Source: Acetobacteraceae bacterium (GTDB lineage Bacteria > Pseudomonadota > Alphaproteobacteria > Acetobacterales > Acetobacteraceae). From it: a stretch of DNA of 11,579 nt. The stretch is taken from positions 1 through 11,579 of the forward strand of contig CANFIE010000082.1 of assembly GCA_947446625.1 (NCBI GenBank), given 5' to 3'. Under the pieces are notes generated by a model, which saw only the letters and a program-made list of their open reading frames with translations, did no database searches and was not told the DNA's origin. Position numbers and translations under genes: made by a program. Positions within the stretch are counted from its first letter, which is position 1. Every line of letters starts with the position of its first letter. Below, in pieces: positions 1-5,735 of the stretch.

Positions 1-8
1 AGGCGGAG

Positions 9-770
9 ATGGAGTTGCGCGCGGCGCTGAGCCGGCCGAGCGCGCCTGCCCTGCCCTTGCCGCTACCGGAAGCCGAGGGGACGGCGGAGGCCGAGGCGCC
101 GCCGGGCTATCTGGGGCATCGGCAGCGGATGCGGACCAAGCTGCTGAAGGCCGGGCCGGATGCGCTGCTGGACCATGAGTTGCTGGAGATGGTGCTGTTT
201 CTGGCGTTGCCTCGACGGGATACCAAGCCGATAGCCAAGGCGCTGCTGGCGCGGTTTGGCAGCTTTGCCAATGCCATTGCCGCGCCGCTGGTGGAGTTGC
301 GCGGCCTGGAGGGCTTGGGCGAGGCCGGGGCGGCGGCGCTGAAGCTGGTGCAGGGCGCGGCGCTGCGGCTGGCGGCGGCCGAGGTGCTGGACAAGCCGGT
401 GCTGAACAATTGGGACCGGCTGATTGCCTATTTGCAGGCCAGCATGGCGCGGGAACGGATTGAACATTTCCACGTGCTGTACCTGGACAGCAAGAACCGG
501 CTGATTGCCGACGAGGCGCAGGCGCGCGGCACGGTGAACCACACGCCGGTCTATCCGCGGGAGATTGTGAAGCGGGCGCTGGAGTTGCACGCGACCGCGC
601 TGGTACTGGTGCACAACCACCCGAGCGGGGACCCGGCGCCGAGCAAGGCGGATATCGAGATGACGCGGGCGATAAAGCAGGCGGCGCAGGTGCTGGAGAT
701 TGTGCTGCACGACCACCTGATTGTGGGCAATGGGCGGCATCTTTCCCTGCGGCGGGAAGGCTTGCTGTAG
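9..770 (+). CDS. radC: RadC family protein (JAB/MPN metal-binding domain)
   Basis: The 253-residue product is a RadC (UPF0758) protein. Residues 1-35 are an Ala/Pro-rich leader without recognisable conservation. The family core starts near GHRQR (36-40). A helix-hairpin-helix-like segment (about 97-116, LRGLEGLGEAG) is followed by the JAB/MPN domain from about 154. The metal-site pattern is complete: E185 (YPRE), H202-x-H204 in HNHPSGD, S212 and D215. RadC was once called a DNA repair protein, but its cellular role is unsettled, and related proteins occur with mobile elements and recombination. The ATG at position 9 has purines directly against it (GGAG at 5-8), too close for a normal Shine-Dalgarno, and the frame stays open to the window edge. 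The true start could therefore lie upstream. The gene converges on the lipoprotein gene. Family identity is firm; the start is uncertain. Confidence 0.93.
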   Translation: MELRAALSRPSAPALPLPLPEAEGTAEAEAPPGYLGHRQRMRTKLLKAGPDALLDHELLEMVLFLALPRRDTKPIAKALLARFGSFANAIAAPLVELRGLEGLGEAGAAALKLVQGAALRLAAAEVLDKPVLNNWDRLIAYLQASMARERIEHFHVLYLDSKNRLIADEAQARGTVNHTPVYPREIVKRALELHATALVLVHNHPSGDPAPSKADIEMTRAIKQAAQVLEIVLHDHLIVGNGRHLSLRREGLL

Positions 771-773
771 AGC

Positions 774-848
774 CTGATCGGCTTAGGCGGAATCGCCGTA
801 AGCCGTGAATCAGTCTCTCAAACGCCAATGCTGGCGCGACTGATTCAC
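774..848. repeat. Composite palindrome between convergent genes
   Basis: Two adjacent inverted repeats fill the gap between radC and the lipoprotein gene. First, CGGCTTA-GGCG (779-789) pairs with CGCC-g-TAAGCCG (794-805), with a GAAT loop and one bulged G. Second, GTGAATCAGT (805-814) pairs perfectly with ACTGATTCAC (839-848). An inner hairpin CGCCA-ATGC-TGGCG (823-836) sits inside the second repeat. The segment TGAATCAG could alternatively pair in part with CTGAT at 774-778. No T-run follows on either strand, so this is not a textbook intrinsic terminator. It could serve as a bidirectional transcription end or be one copy of a dispersed palindromic element. I see no second copy in this window. 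Confidence 0.7.
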
Positions 849-872
849 GCCGCCAGCCGCAGGGATAATGCT

Positions 873-1478
873 TCAGCGCGCCCGCAGCGCCGCGACGATG
901 CCACTGGCGAAGGCAGGCGCGTCGGCCAGTGAGGGGCTGACCTTGGGCATGCTGACCCGCAGCCGCACCAGGTTGCCACCCACGCCGCCGGCGCAAACCA
1001 GGGCTTCCACCGGTTGGCGGCCAAAGGTGCCTTCCAGCGCGGCGCAGGCCAGGGCGGGGGCGCCAGTGGCCGGCAGGTTGAAGCGCCGGACCTCATGCAT
1101 ACGGCGGGCGCGGTCGCGGGCGGCGTCGGCGAGTTCCGCCTGGAAGGCGGCGGTGGCCTGGGCCGAGCTCGGGCCATCGACCAAAGCCTCACCCAACGGG
1201 GCAAGCTTGACCACGGCGGCGGCGCGTTGGCGCGAGGCGGGGGTGGCGTAGGCCACTTCCTGCCCGGTGGCCGGGGGCCGGGCCGGCAGGGATTGGCCGC
1301 GCACAAAGCCGGCGACGCTGCCGGGCAGGCGCGAGGTGGCGTCGGTGAGGCCGAGGCGGGGGGCCGGGGCGCTAGCGGGCGCGATGGCGCCGCCAGCTTC
1401 GGGCGATTCAGGCGGCACAGCACAGGCCGCCAGCAGCAGAAGGGCGGCGAGGCCGCCCTTCCTTGCCAGGGACGGCAT
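873..1478 (-). CDS. Predicted lipoprotein of unknown function
   Basis: The product has 201 residues. It starts with a short basic segment (R6, K7), a hydrophobic stretch (about 10-18) and a lipobox L16-A17-A18-C19, so export and lipidation at Cys19 are expected. The +2 residue is Ala rather than Asp, which favours the outer membrane. An Ala/Pro-rich linker (about 20-42) precedes a soluble domain that I do not recognise. C145 and C162 are the only cysteines after the lipobox and could form a disulfide. The start lies 2 bases after the stop of the leftward terC-like gene, with a GGGGAG sequence inside the end of that gene as a distant Shine-Dalgarno, so co-transcription and translational coupling are likely. 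The same frame stays open much further upstream antisense to terC. I chose this ATG because the lipobox follows it at the correct distance. Confidence 0.8.
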   Translation of the reverse strand: MPSLARKGGLAALLLLAACAVPPESPEAGGAIAPASAPAPRLGLTDATSRLPGSVAGFVRGQSLPARPPATGQEVAYATPASRQRAAAVVKLAPLGEALVDGPSSAQATAAFQAELADAARDRARRMHEVRRFNLPATGAPALACAALEGTFGRQPVEALVCAGGVGGNLVRLRVSMPKVSPSLADAPAFASGIVAALRAR

Positions 1479-1480
1479 GG

Positions 1481-2143
1481 TCAGCCGCCGCTCCCCGAGA
1501 CCATGCGCATGGCCTGGGCGCCGTACTGGCCCCACAGGTGGTGGCCGTCTTCCCAGACCATCTTGCCGCCGATCCAGACGATCAGCGCCACGCCGATATA
1601 GGCGAGGACGGGGAACTTCTCGAGCAGCTTGGAGATCAGCGTGGCGGCCACACCCATCAGCAGGATGGAGATGACCAGGCCGATGACCAGCATGGGGATG
1701 TTGCCGGCGGCGGCACCGGCCACGGCCAGCACGTTGTCCAGGCTCATGGAGACGTCGGCGATGATGATCTGCCGCAGCGCCTGGCCCATGGTCTTTTCCT
1801 CGGCCACATGGTCGGGATGCTCGGCATCCTCGTCCTTCTGGCGGAGTTCCTTGTAGAAGCCATAGGCGATCCAGAGCAGAAGCAGGCCGCCGACGAGCAT
1901 CAGCCCCGGCACCTTGAGCAGCACCACGGCGGCCAGGCTGAGCACGATGCGCAGCACCACGGCCAGCACCATGCCGAACATGATGGCCTTGCTGCGCTTT
2001 TCGGCGGGCAGGCCGGCCGCGGCGAGCGCGATCAGCACGGCGTTGTCGCCAGACAGGATGATGTTTACGCCCAGGATTGTGGCGAGGGTCGCCCAATCGA
2101 AGTTTTGCATCAGGGTGTCTAGGCTAAAGGCGGACAAGTCCAT
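1481..2143 (-). CDS. TerC/YjbE-family integral membrane protein (first copy)
   Basis: This is a 220-residue polytopic membrane protein of the TerC family. Several hydrophobic helices are visible (about 19-42, 54-76, 80-97, 121-146, 150-170, 178-197). Both family signatures are present: GDN (32-34) in the first helix and SLDN (134-137) in the second half, whose acidic and amide residues are thought to line the cation path. A charged cytoplasmic loop (about 98-118, rich in D/E/K/H) separates the halves. Characterised relatives such as Alx and the Bacillus MeeF/MeeY proteins export Mn2+, some to load secreted enzymes. A tellurite role should not be assumed. The ATG has GGAG seven bases upstream (2151-2154). 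It lies downstream of a paralogue and upstream of a lipoprotein gene. Substrate is inferred from family only. Confidence 0.9.
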   Translation of the reverse strand: MDLSAFSLDTLMQNFDWATLATILGVNIILSGDNAVLIALAAAGLPAEKRSKAIMFGMVLAVVLRIVLSLAAVVLLKVPGLMLVGGLLLLWIAYGFYKELRQKDEDAEHPDHVAEEKTMGQALRQIIIADVSMSLDNVLAVAGAAAGNIPMLVIGLVISILLMGVAATLISKLLEKFPVLAYIGVALIVWIGGKMVWEDGHHLWGQYGAQAMRMVSGSGG

Positions 2144-2201
2144 GCGAGCGCTCCGGCGAAAGGGTCGTTTCCAGGGTTGGGGCCGGGAATCGGCCGAGTG
2201 G

Positions 2202-2230
2202 ACCCTATTGGAGCGCCCGCTCTCTGTGAA
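2202..2230 (-). promoter_or_regulatory. Candidate promoter for the leftward terC-lipoprotein pair
   Basis: On the minus strand TTCACA (2230-2225; five of six matches to TTGACA) is separated by 17 bases from TAGGGT (2207-2202; matches the key first, second and last -10 positions). It sits just after the end of the upstream terC paralogue and about 60 bases before the next ATG. A 5-bp hairpin GGCCG/CGGCC (2181-2195) would fall in the leader. This suggests that the second terC and the lipoprotein gene can be expressed independently of the first terC. It is a motif match only. Confidence 0.4.
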
Positions 2231-2236
2231 GTCGCC

Positions 2237-3004
2237 TCAGTTGATATGCTGGCGTGGCATGTATGTGCGGAAGGGCGCGGCGGCCAGTGCCGCCACCCAG
2301 GCCAGCACCGCCACCTGGCCCAGCGTGGCCATGGCCCACAACCAGGGCGGGAACATGCCGGGCTGCGCCAGGTAGCCCAGCGGCAGCAGCAGCCAGGCAT
2401 AGGTGCCGGGCACCTGGTCCGCCACCTGGTGGGTGCCTTCCCAGATCATGGCGGCGGCGACGTAGAGAATGACGGCAAGGCCGGCCCAGGCCACCCAGCG
2501 GTGGCGTTCCAGCAGACGGGCTATCATGCTGGCGGCTACGCCCATCAGCAGCACCGAGATGGCCAGGCCAATGATCAGCACCTGCGGGTGGTCCTTGGCC
2601 GCACCGGCCACGGCCAGCACGTTGTCCAGGCTCATGGAGATATCGGCCACCAGGATTTGCGCCACCGCCTGGCCCAAGGTCTTGGGCTGGGCCGGGGCGG
2701 CATCAGCGGCGGGGGCAGCGTGGCCCTGGCGCAGTTCCTTGGCCATTTTCCAGCAGACCCACAGCAGCAGCAGGCCGCCGGCCAGGGTGATGCCGACAAT
2801 GGCGAGCAATTGCGTGGTGATGGCGGCGAAGCCGATGCGCATGAGGGTGGCGGCGCCAATGCCCCAGATGATGGCCTGACGGCGCTGGTGTGCGGGCAGG
2901 CCGGCGGCGGCCATGCCCACCACAATGGCGTTGTCGCCGGCCAGCACCACGTCGATGAACAGGACCTGGGCAAGCGGCAACAACCAGTCAGGCATGGGGA
3001 TCAC
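2237..3004 (-). CDS. TerC-family integral membrane protein (second copy, C-terminal extension)
   Basis: This is a 255-residue paralogue of the neighbouring TerC protein, with GDN (23-25) in helix 1 and SLDN (125-128) in an almost identical motif, ISMSLDNVLAVAGAA. The linker between halves (about 92-108) is Ala/Pro-rich and nearly uncharged, unlike the acidic linker of the other copy. About 55 extra C-terminal residues add hydrophobic segments (about 201-215 and 219-244). I place the start at GTG 3004 because AGGAG (3017-3013) lies 8 bases upstream. The in-frame ATG at 2995 would leave 16 bases and only removes three residues. The frame stays open further upstream, but that part reads as a basic, non-membrane translation of spacer DNA. 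Divalent cation (Mn) export is likely by family. The gene is divergent from purB. Confidence 0.88.
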   Translation of the reverse strand: MIPMPDWLLPLAQVLFIDVVLAGDNAIVVGMAAAGLPAHQRRQAIIWGIGAATLMRIGFAAITTQLLAIVGITLAGGLLLLWVCWKMAKELRQGHAAPAADAAPAQPKTLGQAVAQILVADISMSLDNVLAVAGAAKDHPQVLIIGLAISVLLMGVAASMIARLLERHRWVAWAGLAVILYVAAAMIWEGTHQVADQVPGTYAWLLLPLGYLAQPGMFPPWLWAMATLGQVAVLAWVAALAAAPFRTYMPRQHIN

Positions 3005-3161
3005 GAGAAGGGCTCCTGGGGAATGATCAGCCGTGTAAATGAATATTCGGCAATGTTTCCGCAAGGTGTGGCGCGGGGATTTTTTCCCCGGCCCTTGCCA
3101 AGCCTTGGCGGCAGCGCCAAACCGGGCGCCCTTGCGCCGCACATCCTCATGAGGCCCGCCC
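3005..3161. promoter_or_regulatory. Divergent terC/purB spacer with hairpin-rich purB leader
   Basis: The part next to terC (about 3021-3060) is the most AT-rich stretch nearby and includes the palindrome GAATATTC (3041-3048). It is where promoters for both directions are expected, but I could not assign convincing -35/-10 pairs. Towards purB there are CGGGGA/TCCCCG (3074-3090, T-only loop), GCCAA-gcc-TTGGC (3097-3109), TTGGCG-gcag-CGCCAA (3105-3120) and GGCGC-cctt-GCGCC (3125-3138). The second and third share their middle arm and cannot form together. GAGG (3151-3154) is the purB Shine-Dalgarno, 7 bases before the ATG. I see no yybP-ykoY manganese riboswitch consensus on the terC side. Confidence 0.4.
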
Positions 3162-4493
3162 ATGGTCCCCCGTTATTCCCGCCCCGTCATGGCTGCCATC
3201 TGGTCTCCCGAGGAGCGCTACCGGATTTGGTTTGAGATCGAGGCGCTGGCCGCCGAGGCGATGGCGGCGGTGGGGACCATTCCGGCCGAGGCCGCCCGGG
3301 TTATCCGCGAGAAGGGCACGCCCCGCGCCGCCGCCATTGGCGCCGCCGAGGTTGAGGCGATTGACGCGATTGAGCGGGTGACGCGGCATGACGTGATTGC
3401 CTTCCTGACCTTCATGCAGGAAGGCATCGGGCCGGAGGCGCGGTTCATGCACCAGGGGATGACCTCCTCGGACGTGCTGGACACCTGCCTGGCGGTGCAG
3501 ATGACGCGCGCCGCCGACCTGCTGATTGCCGATGTGGACGCACTGCTGGCGGCGCTGAAGATGCGGGCGCTGGAGCACAAGCACACGCCGACCATTGGCC
3601 GCAGCCACGCCATTCATGCCGAGCCGACCACCTTTGGCCTGAAGCTGGCCGGGTATTACGCCGAGTTTGTGCGCAATCGGGCGCGGCTGGTGGCGGCGCG
3701 GGCCGAGGTGGCGACCTGTGCCATTTCCGGCCCGGTGGGCACCTTTGCCAGCGTTGACCCGCGCGTGGAGGCCTTTGTGGCCGGCAAGCTGGGGCTGAGC
3801 GTGGAGCCGGTGAGCACCCAGGTCATTCCGCGCGACCGGCACGCCGCCTTCTTCACCGCCCTGGCCGTGGTGGCGGCGGGGATTGAGCGGCTGGCGACCG
3901 AGGTGCGGCACCTGCAGCGCAGCGAAGTGCGCGAGGCGGAGGAGTTCTTCCATGCCGGGCAGAAGGGTTCGTCCAGCATGCCGCACAAGCGCAACCCGGT
4001 GCTGAGCGAGAACCTGACCGGGCTGGCGCGGCTGGTGCGCGGCTATGTGACCCCGGCGCTGGAGAATGTGACGCTGTGGCATGAGCGCGATATCAGCCAT
4101 TCCAGCGTGGAGCGGGTGATTGCGCCGGATGCCACCATTGCGCTGGACTTCGCGCTGACCCGGCTGACCGGGATGATGGAGAAGCTGACCATCTACCCGG
4201 CGCAGATGGCGCGGAACCTGGAGAGCCTGGGTGGCGTGGTACACTCGCAGAAGGTGCTGCTGGCGCTGACCCAGGCCGGGATCAGCCGCGAGGCGGCCTA
4301 TGCCGCGGTGCAGGAGGCGGCGATGACCACCTGGCGGGCGCTGGGCACGCCGGAGCTGCGCGGCTTCCGCGACAACCTGCTGCTGAATGCCGAGGTGGCG
4401 AGCCATTTCGATGCCGCCGCACTCGATAAGGTGATGGACCCGACGCGTGACTTCCAGCACGTGGATACTATCTTCCAGCGCGTGTTTGGCTGA
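3162..4493 (+). CDS. purB: Adenylosuccinate lyase
   Basis: The 443-residue PurB acts twice in purine synthesis. It cleaves SAICAR to AICAR plus fumarate, and adenylosuccinate to AMP plus fumarate. It is a cytosolic homotetramer of the fumarase/aspartase superfamily. The N-terminus MVPRYSRP is typical of the bacterial short form and fixes the start, with GAGG 7 bases upstream. Visible active-site elements are H76 in TRHDV, TSSD (101-104), H149 in GRSHAIH, and the superfamily signature loop GSSSMPHKRNP (269-279) with the catalytic serine and the substrate-binding Lys/Asn. Length is normal. It stands apart from the purC-purL operon downstream, divergent from terC. Isoleucine is encoded by ATT more often than ATC (14 versus 8). 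Confidence 0.97.
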   Translation: MVPRYSRPVMAAIWSPEERYRIWFEIEALAAEAMAAVGTIPAEAARVIREKGTPRAAAIGAAEVEAIDAIERVTRHDVIAFLTFMQEGIGPEARFMHQGMTSSDVLDTCLAVQMTRAADLLIADVDALLAALKMRALEHKHTPTIGRSHAIHAEPTTFGLKLAGYYAEFVRNRARLVAARAEVATCAISGPVGTFASVDPRVEAFVAGKLGLSVEPVSTQVIPRDRHAAFFTALAVVAAGIERLATEVRHLQRSEVREAEEFFHAGQKGSSSMPHKRNPVLSENLTGLARLVRGYVTPALENVTLWHERDISHSSVERVIAPDATIALDFALTRLTGMMEKLTIYPAQMARNLESLGGVVHSQKVLLALTQAGISREAAYAAVQEAAMTTWRALGTPELRGFRDNLLLNAEVASHFDAAALDKVMDPTRDFQHVDTIFQRVFG

Positions 4494-4504
4494 ACGCCGC
4501 AATT

Positions 4505-4519
4505 CCGCCAAGCTGGCGG
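4505..4519 (+). terminator. Candidate terminator hairpin after purB
   Basis: A perfect stem CCGCCA-agc-TGGCGG begins 12 bases after the purB stop. It has only a short, broken T stretch afterwards (CCTTTG at 4525-4530), so termination may be weak or factor-assisted. Confidence 0.45.
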
Positions 4520-4527
4520 GGTAGCCT

Positions 4528-4557
4528 TTGCGGATAAGCAAGATGGTTGCGGATTAA
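4528..4557. repeat. Direct repeat TTGCGGATnAA upstream of the small secreted protein gene
   Basis: TTGCGGATAA (4528-4537) recurs as TTGCGGATTAA (4547-4557), 19 bases apart, in the 114-base gap between purB and the small secreted protein gene. The spacing would place both copies on about the same DNA face. It could be a regulator site or part of a promoter, or it could be chance. Confidence 0.3.
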
Positions 4558-4596
4558 CTCGGCCGGCTGGGTGACATGGGCCAGGCTGGGCCGAGC

Positions 4597-4602
4597 AGGA
4601 GG
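4597..4602 (+). promoter_or_regulatory. Strong Shine-Dalgarno deciding the start of the Pro/Tyr-rich protein
   Basis: AGGAGG lies 8 bases before ATG 4611 and 5 bases before an adjacent in-frame GTG (4608). The spacing favours the ATG. A consensus site this good suggests high translation. Confidence 0.7.
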
Positions 4603-4610
4603 ATACCGTG

Positions 4611-4865
4611 ATGGACAGGCAAGTGCTGAAATCGGTTCTGGCGGCTGGCGCGCTGGCGCTGGGCGCGTTGGTGGCGCTGCCGGGTGAGGCCCAGGCGCAG
4701 TATTACGGCAAGGGCTATGGCTATGCCCCGCCGCCGCCGCCTGCGCCTTACTATTACCGCCCTGCCCCGCCACCGCCGCCCTACTACTACCGCCCGGCGC
4801 CGCCGCCGCCGCCGCCGCATTGGTACCGGCCGCACCACCAGCACCACTGGGGCCCGCGCTGGTAG
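4611..4865 (+). CDS. Small secreted Pro/Tyr/His-rich protein
   Basis: An 84-residue precursor with a clear signal peptide: basic start (R3, K7), hydrophobic core (about 9-23), and an AQA|Q cleavage site after residue 29. The mature chain of 55 residues contains 21 Pro and 11 Tyr. It has two tandem copies of YYYRPAPPPPP (about 47-69) and a C-terminal tail rich in His and Trp (HW, HHQHH). It has Arg and Lys but no Asp or Glu. No cysteine or catalytic motif is present. It is probably disordered or polyproline-II in the periplasm or envelope. Metal binding by the His tail or surface association is possible, but no function can be assigned. Low-complexity composition makes homology unreliable, but the signal peptide and perfect Shine-Dalgarno support a real gene. 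It ends 18 bases before the NRDE-family gene. Confidence 0.78.
   Translation: MDRQVLKSVLAAGALALGALVALPGEAQAQYYGKGYGYAPPPPPAPYYYRPAPPPPPYYYRPAPPPPPPHWYRPHHQHHWGPRW
4800..4817 (+). repeat. Perfect (CCG)6 coding triplet tract
   Basis: Six uninterrupted CCG codons encode Pro64-Pro69 of the small secreted protein. A shorter (CCG)4 lies at 4728-4739. Replication slippage here would change polyproline length in frame. Confidence 0.85.
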
Positions 4866-4883
4866 GCTGGTTGGCTTCACCAG

Positions 4884-5618
4884 GTGTGTACCGTTGTGGT
4901 GCTGCGCCGCCCGGGCGTAGCCTGGCCGCTGTTGCTGGCCGCCAACCGGGATGAACGCGAGGACCGCGCCTGGGATGCGCCGGCGGCGCATTGGCCGGCG
5001 CAGCCCGGCGTGGTGGGCGGGCGCGACCGCACCGCCGGCGGCACCTGGATGGCGATGAACCAGGCCGGGGTGGTCTGCGCGGTGCTGAACCGCGTGGGCA
5101 CGCTGGGCCCGGCCGCCGACAAGCGCAGCCGGGGCGAATTGCCGCTGCTGGCCATGCGGGAAGGCTCGGCCGAAGCCGCCGCCGCCGCCATTGCCGCGCT
5201 GCCGGCCGGGGAATGGCGTGGCTTCAACATGGTGCTGGCGGATGCGGCTGGCGCCTACTTTCTGCGCGGGCTGGGCCATGGCCGGGCCGAGGTGGTGGTG
5301 CTGCCGCCGGGCGTGAGCATGGTGACGGCGCATGACCCGAATGACCTGGGCAGCCCGCGCACCGCCCGGCACTTGCCGCGCTTTCAGGCCGCGCCGGTGC
5401 CGGAGCCGGACCGTGACGACTGGGCCGGGTGGGAGGCGCTGCTGGGCGATGATTCGGTGGCCGAGGGCCGGGCCGACACGCTGTGCGTGCCGCCGGTTGG
5501 GGGCTTTGCCACGGTTTCCTCCAGCCTGGTGGGGCTGGCGGCCAATGGCCGGCGGATTTGGCGCTTTGCCCATGGGGCGCCGAACCGGGCGCCCTTCCGG
5601 CCGCTGCACCTGGGGTAG
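4884..5618 (+). CDS. NRDE/TANGO2-family protein
   Basis: A 244-residue protein of the NRDE family (transport and Golgi organisation 2). The hallmark motif AANRDE occurs at about 19-24. The N-terminus MCTVVV is typical and gives a GTG start at 4884. Cys2 is conserved in the family and would become N-terminal after Met removal, which has led to the idea of an Ntn-hydrolase-like fold. That is not proven. Further family-like stretches are GGRDRTAGGTWMAMN (about 45-59) and VCAVLNR (about 64-70). Human TANGO2 is linked to lipid and coenzyme A or heme metabolism; the bacterial role is unknown. No signal peptide is seen, so it is cytosolic. The Shine-Dalgarno is poor. Its start is 18 bases after the small secreted protein gene, so read-through expression is plausible. 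Confidence 0.85.
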   Translation: MCTVVVLRRPGVAWPLLLAANRDEREDRAWDAPAAHWPAQPGVVGGRDRTAGGTWMAMNQAGVVCAVLNRVGTLGPAADKRSRGELPLLAMREGSAEAAAAAIAALPAGEWRGFNMVLADAAGAYFLRGLGHGRAEVVVLPPGVSMVTAHDPNDLGSPRTARHLPRFQAAPVPEPDRDDWAGWEALLGDDSVAEGRADTLCVPPVGGFATVSSSLVGLAANGRRIWRFAHGAPNRAPFRPLHLG

Positions 5619-5644
5619 CGCAGGTCTGCCCGCCGCAGCCGGCA

Positions 5645-5673
5645 TGGCGGCGCGGGGAACCTCTTGCTATAGC
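5645..5673 (+). promoter_or_regulatory. Candidate promoter of the purC operon
   Basis: CTTGCTATAGC contains a TATAGC -10 (5668-5673) preceded by TGn (5665-5667), an extended -10. TGGCGG (5645-5650) stands 17 bases upstream as a weak -35. Transcription would begin near 5680, giving a leader of about 55 bases. That leader carries GGGG-tgattcg-CCCC (about 5686-5700) and GCGCC-ct-GGCGC (5704-5715) hairpins before AGGA (5721-5724). No purine riboswitch aptamer is evident. Confidence 0.5.
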
Positions 5674-5735
5674 GGCGCGAGATTAGGGGTGATTCGCCCC
5701 CAGGCGCCCTGGCGCAAGATAGGATACGCAGCACC

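Noticed and set aside
873..2096. Extension of the lipoprotein frame to 407 residues.
   Set aside because: The extra N-terminal part is an Arg-rich out-of-frame reading of terC. The lipobox right after ATG 1478 shows the true start.
3005..3161. Manganese (yybP-ykoY) riboswitch ahead of the TerC gene.
   Set aside because: These riboswitches often precede terC-like genes, but I could not find their conserved loops here, and the Shine-Dalgarno region looks unstructured apart from short hairpins nearer purB.
2177..3235. A 352-codon plus-strand frame opposite the TerC paralogue.
   Set aside because: Composition (Gly, His, Gln repeats) is that of an antisense shadow, and it would run into purB.
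3147..4541. A 464-codon open frame on the minus strand covering purB.
   Set aside because: Low-complexity, His/Arg-rich translation without a ribosome site or family features. PurB on the other strand is certain.
4728..4817. CCG-rich repeats as a possible CRISPR or structural DNA repeat.
   Set aside because: Units are proline codons in frame within a secreted protein; there are no spacers or regular repeat units of CRISPR size.
5686..5715. Short GC hairpins in the purC leader as a purine riboswitch.
   Set aside because: Stems are only 4-5 bp and lack the three-way junction and conserved loops of purine or PRPP aptamers.
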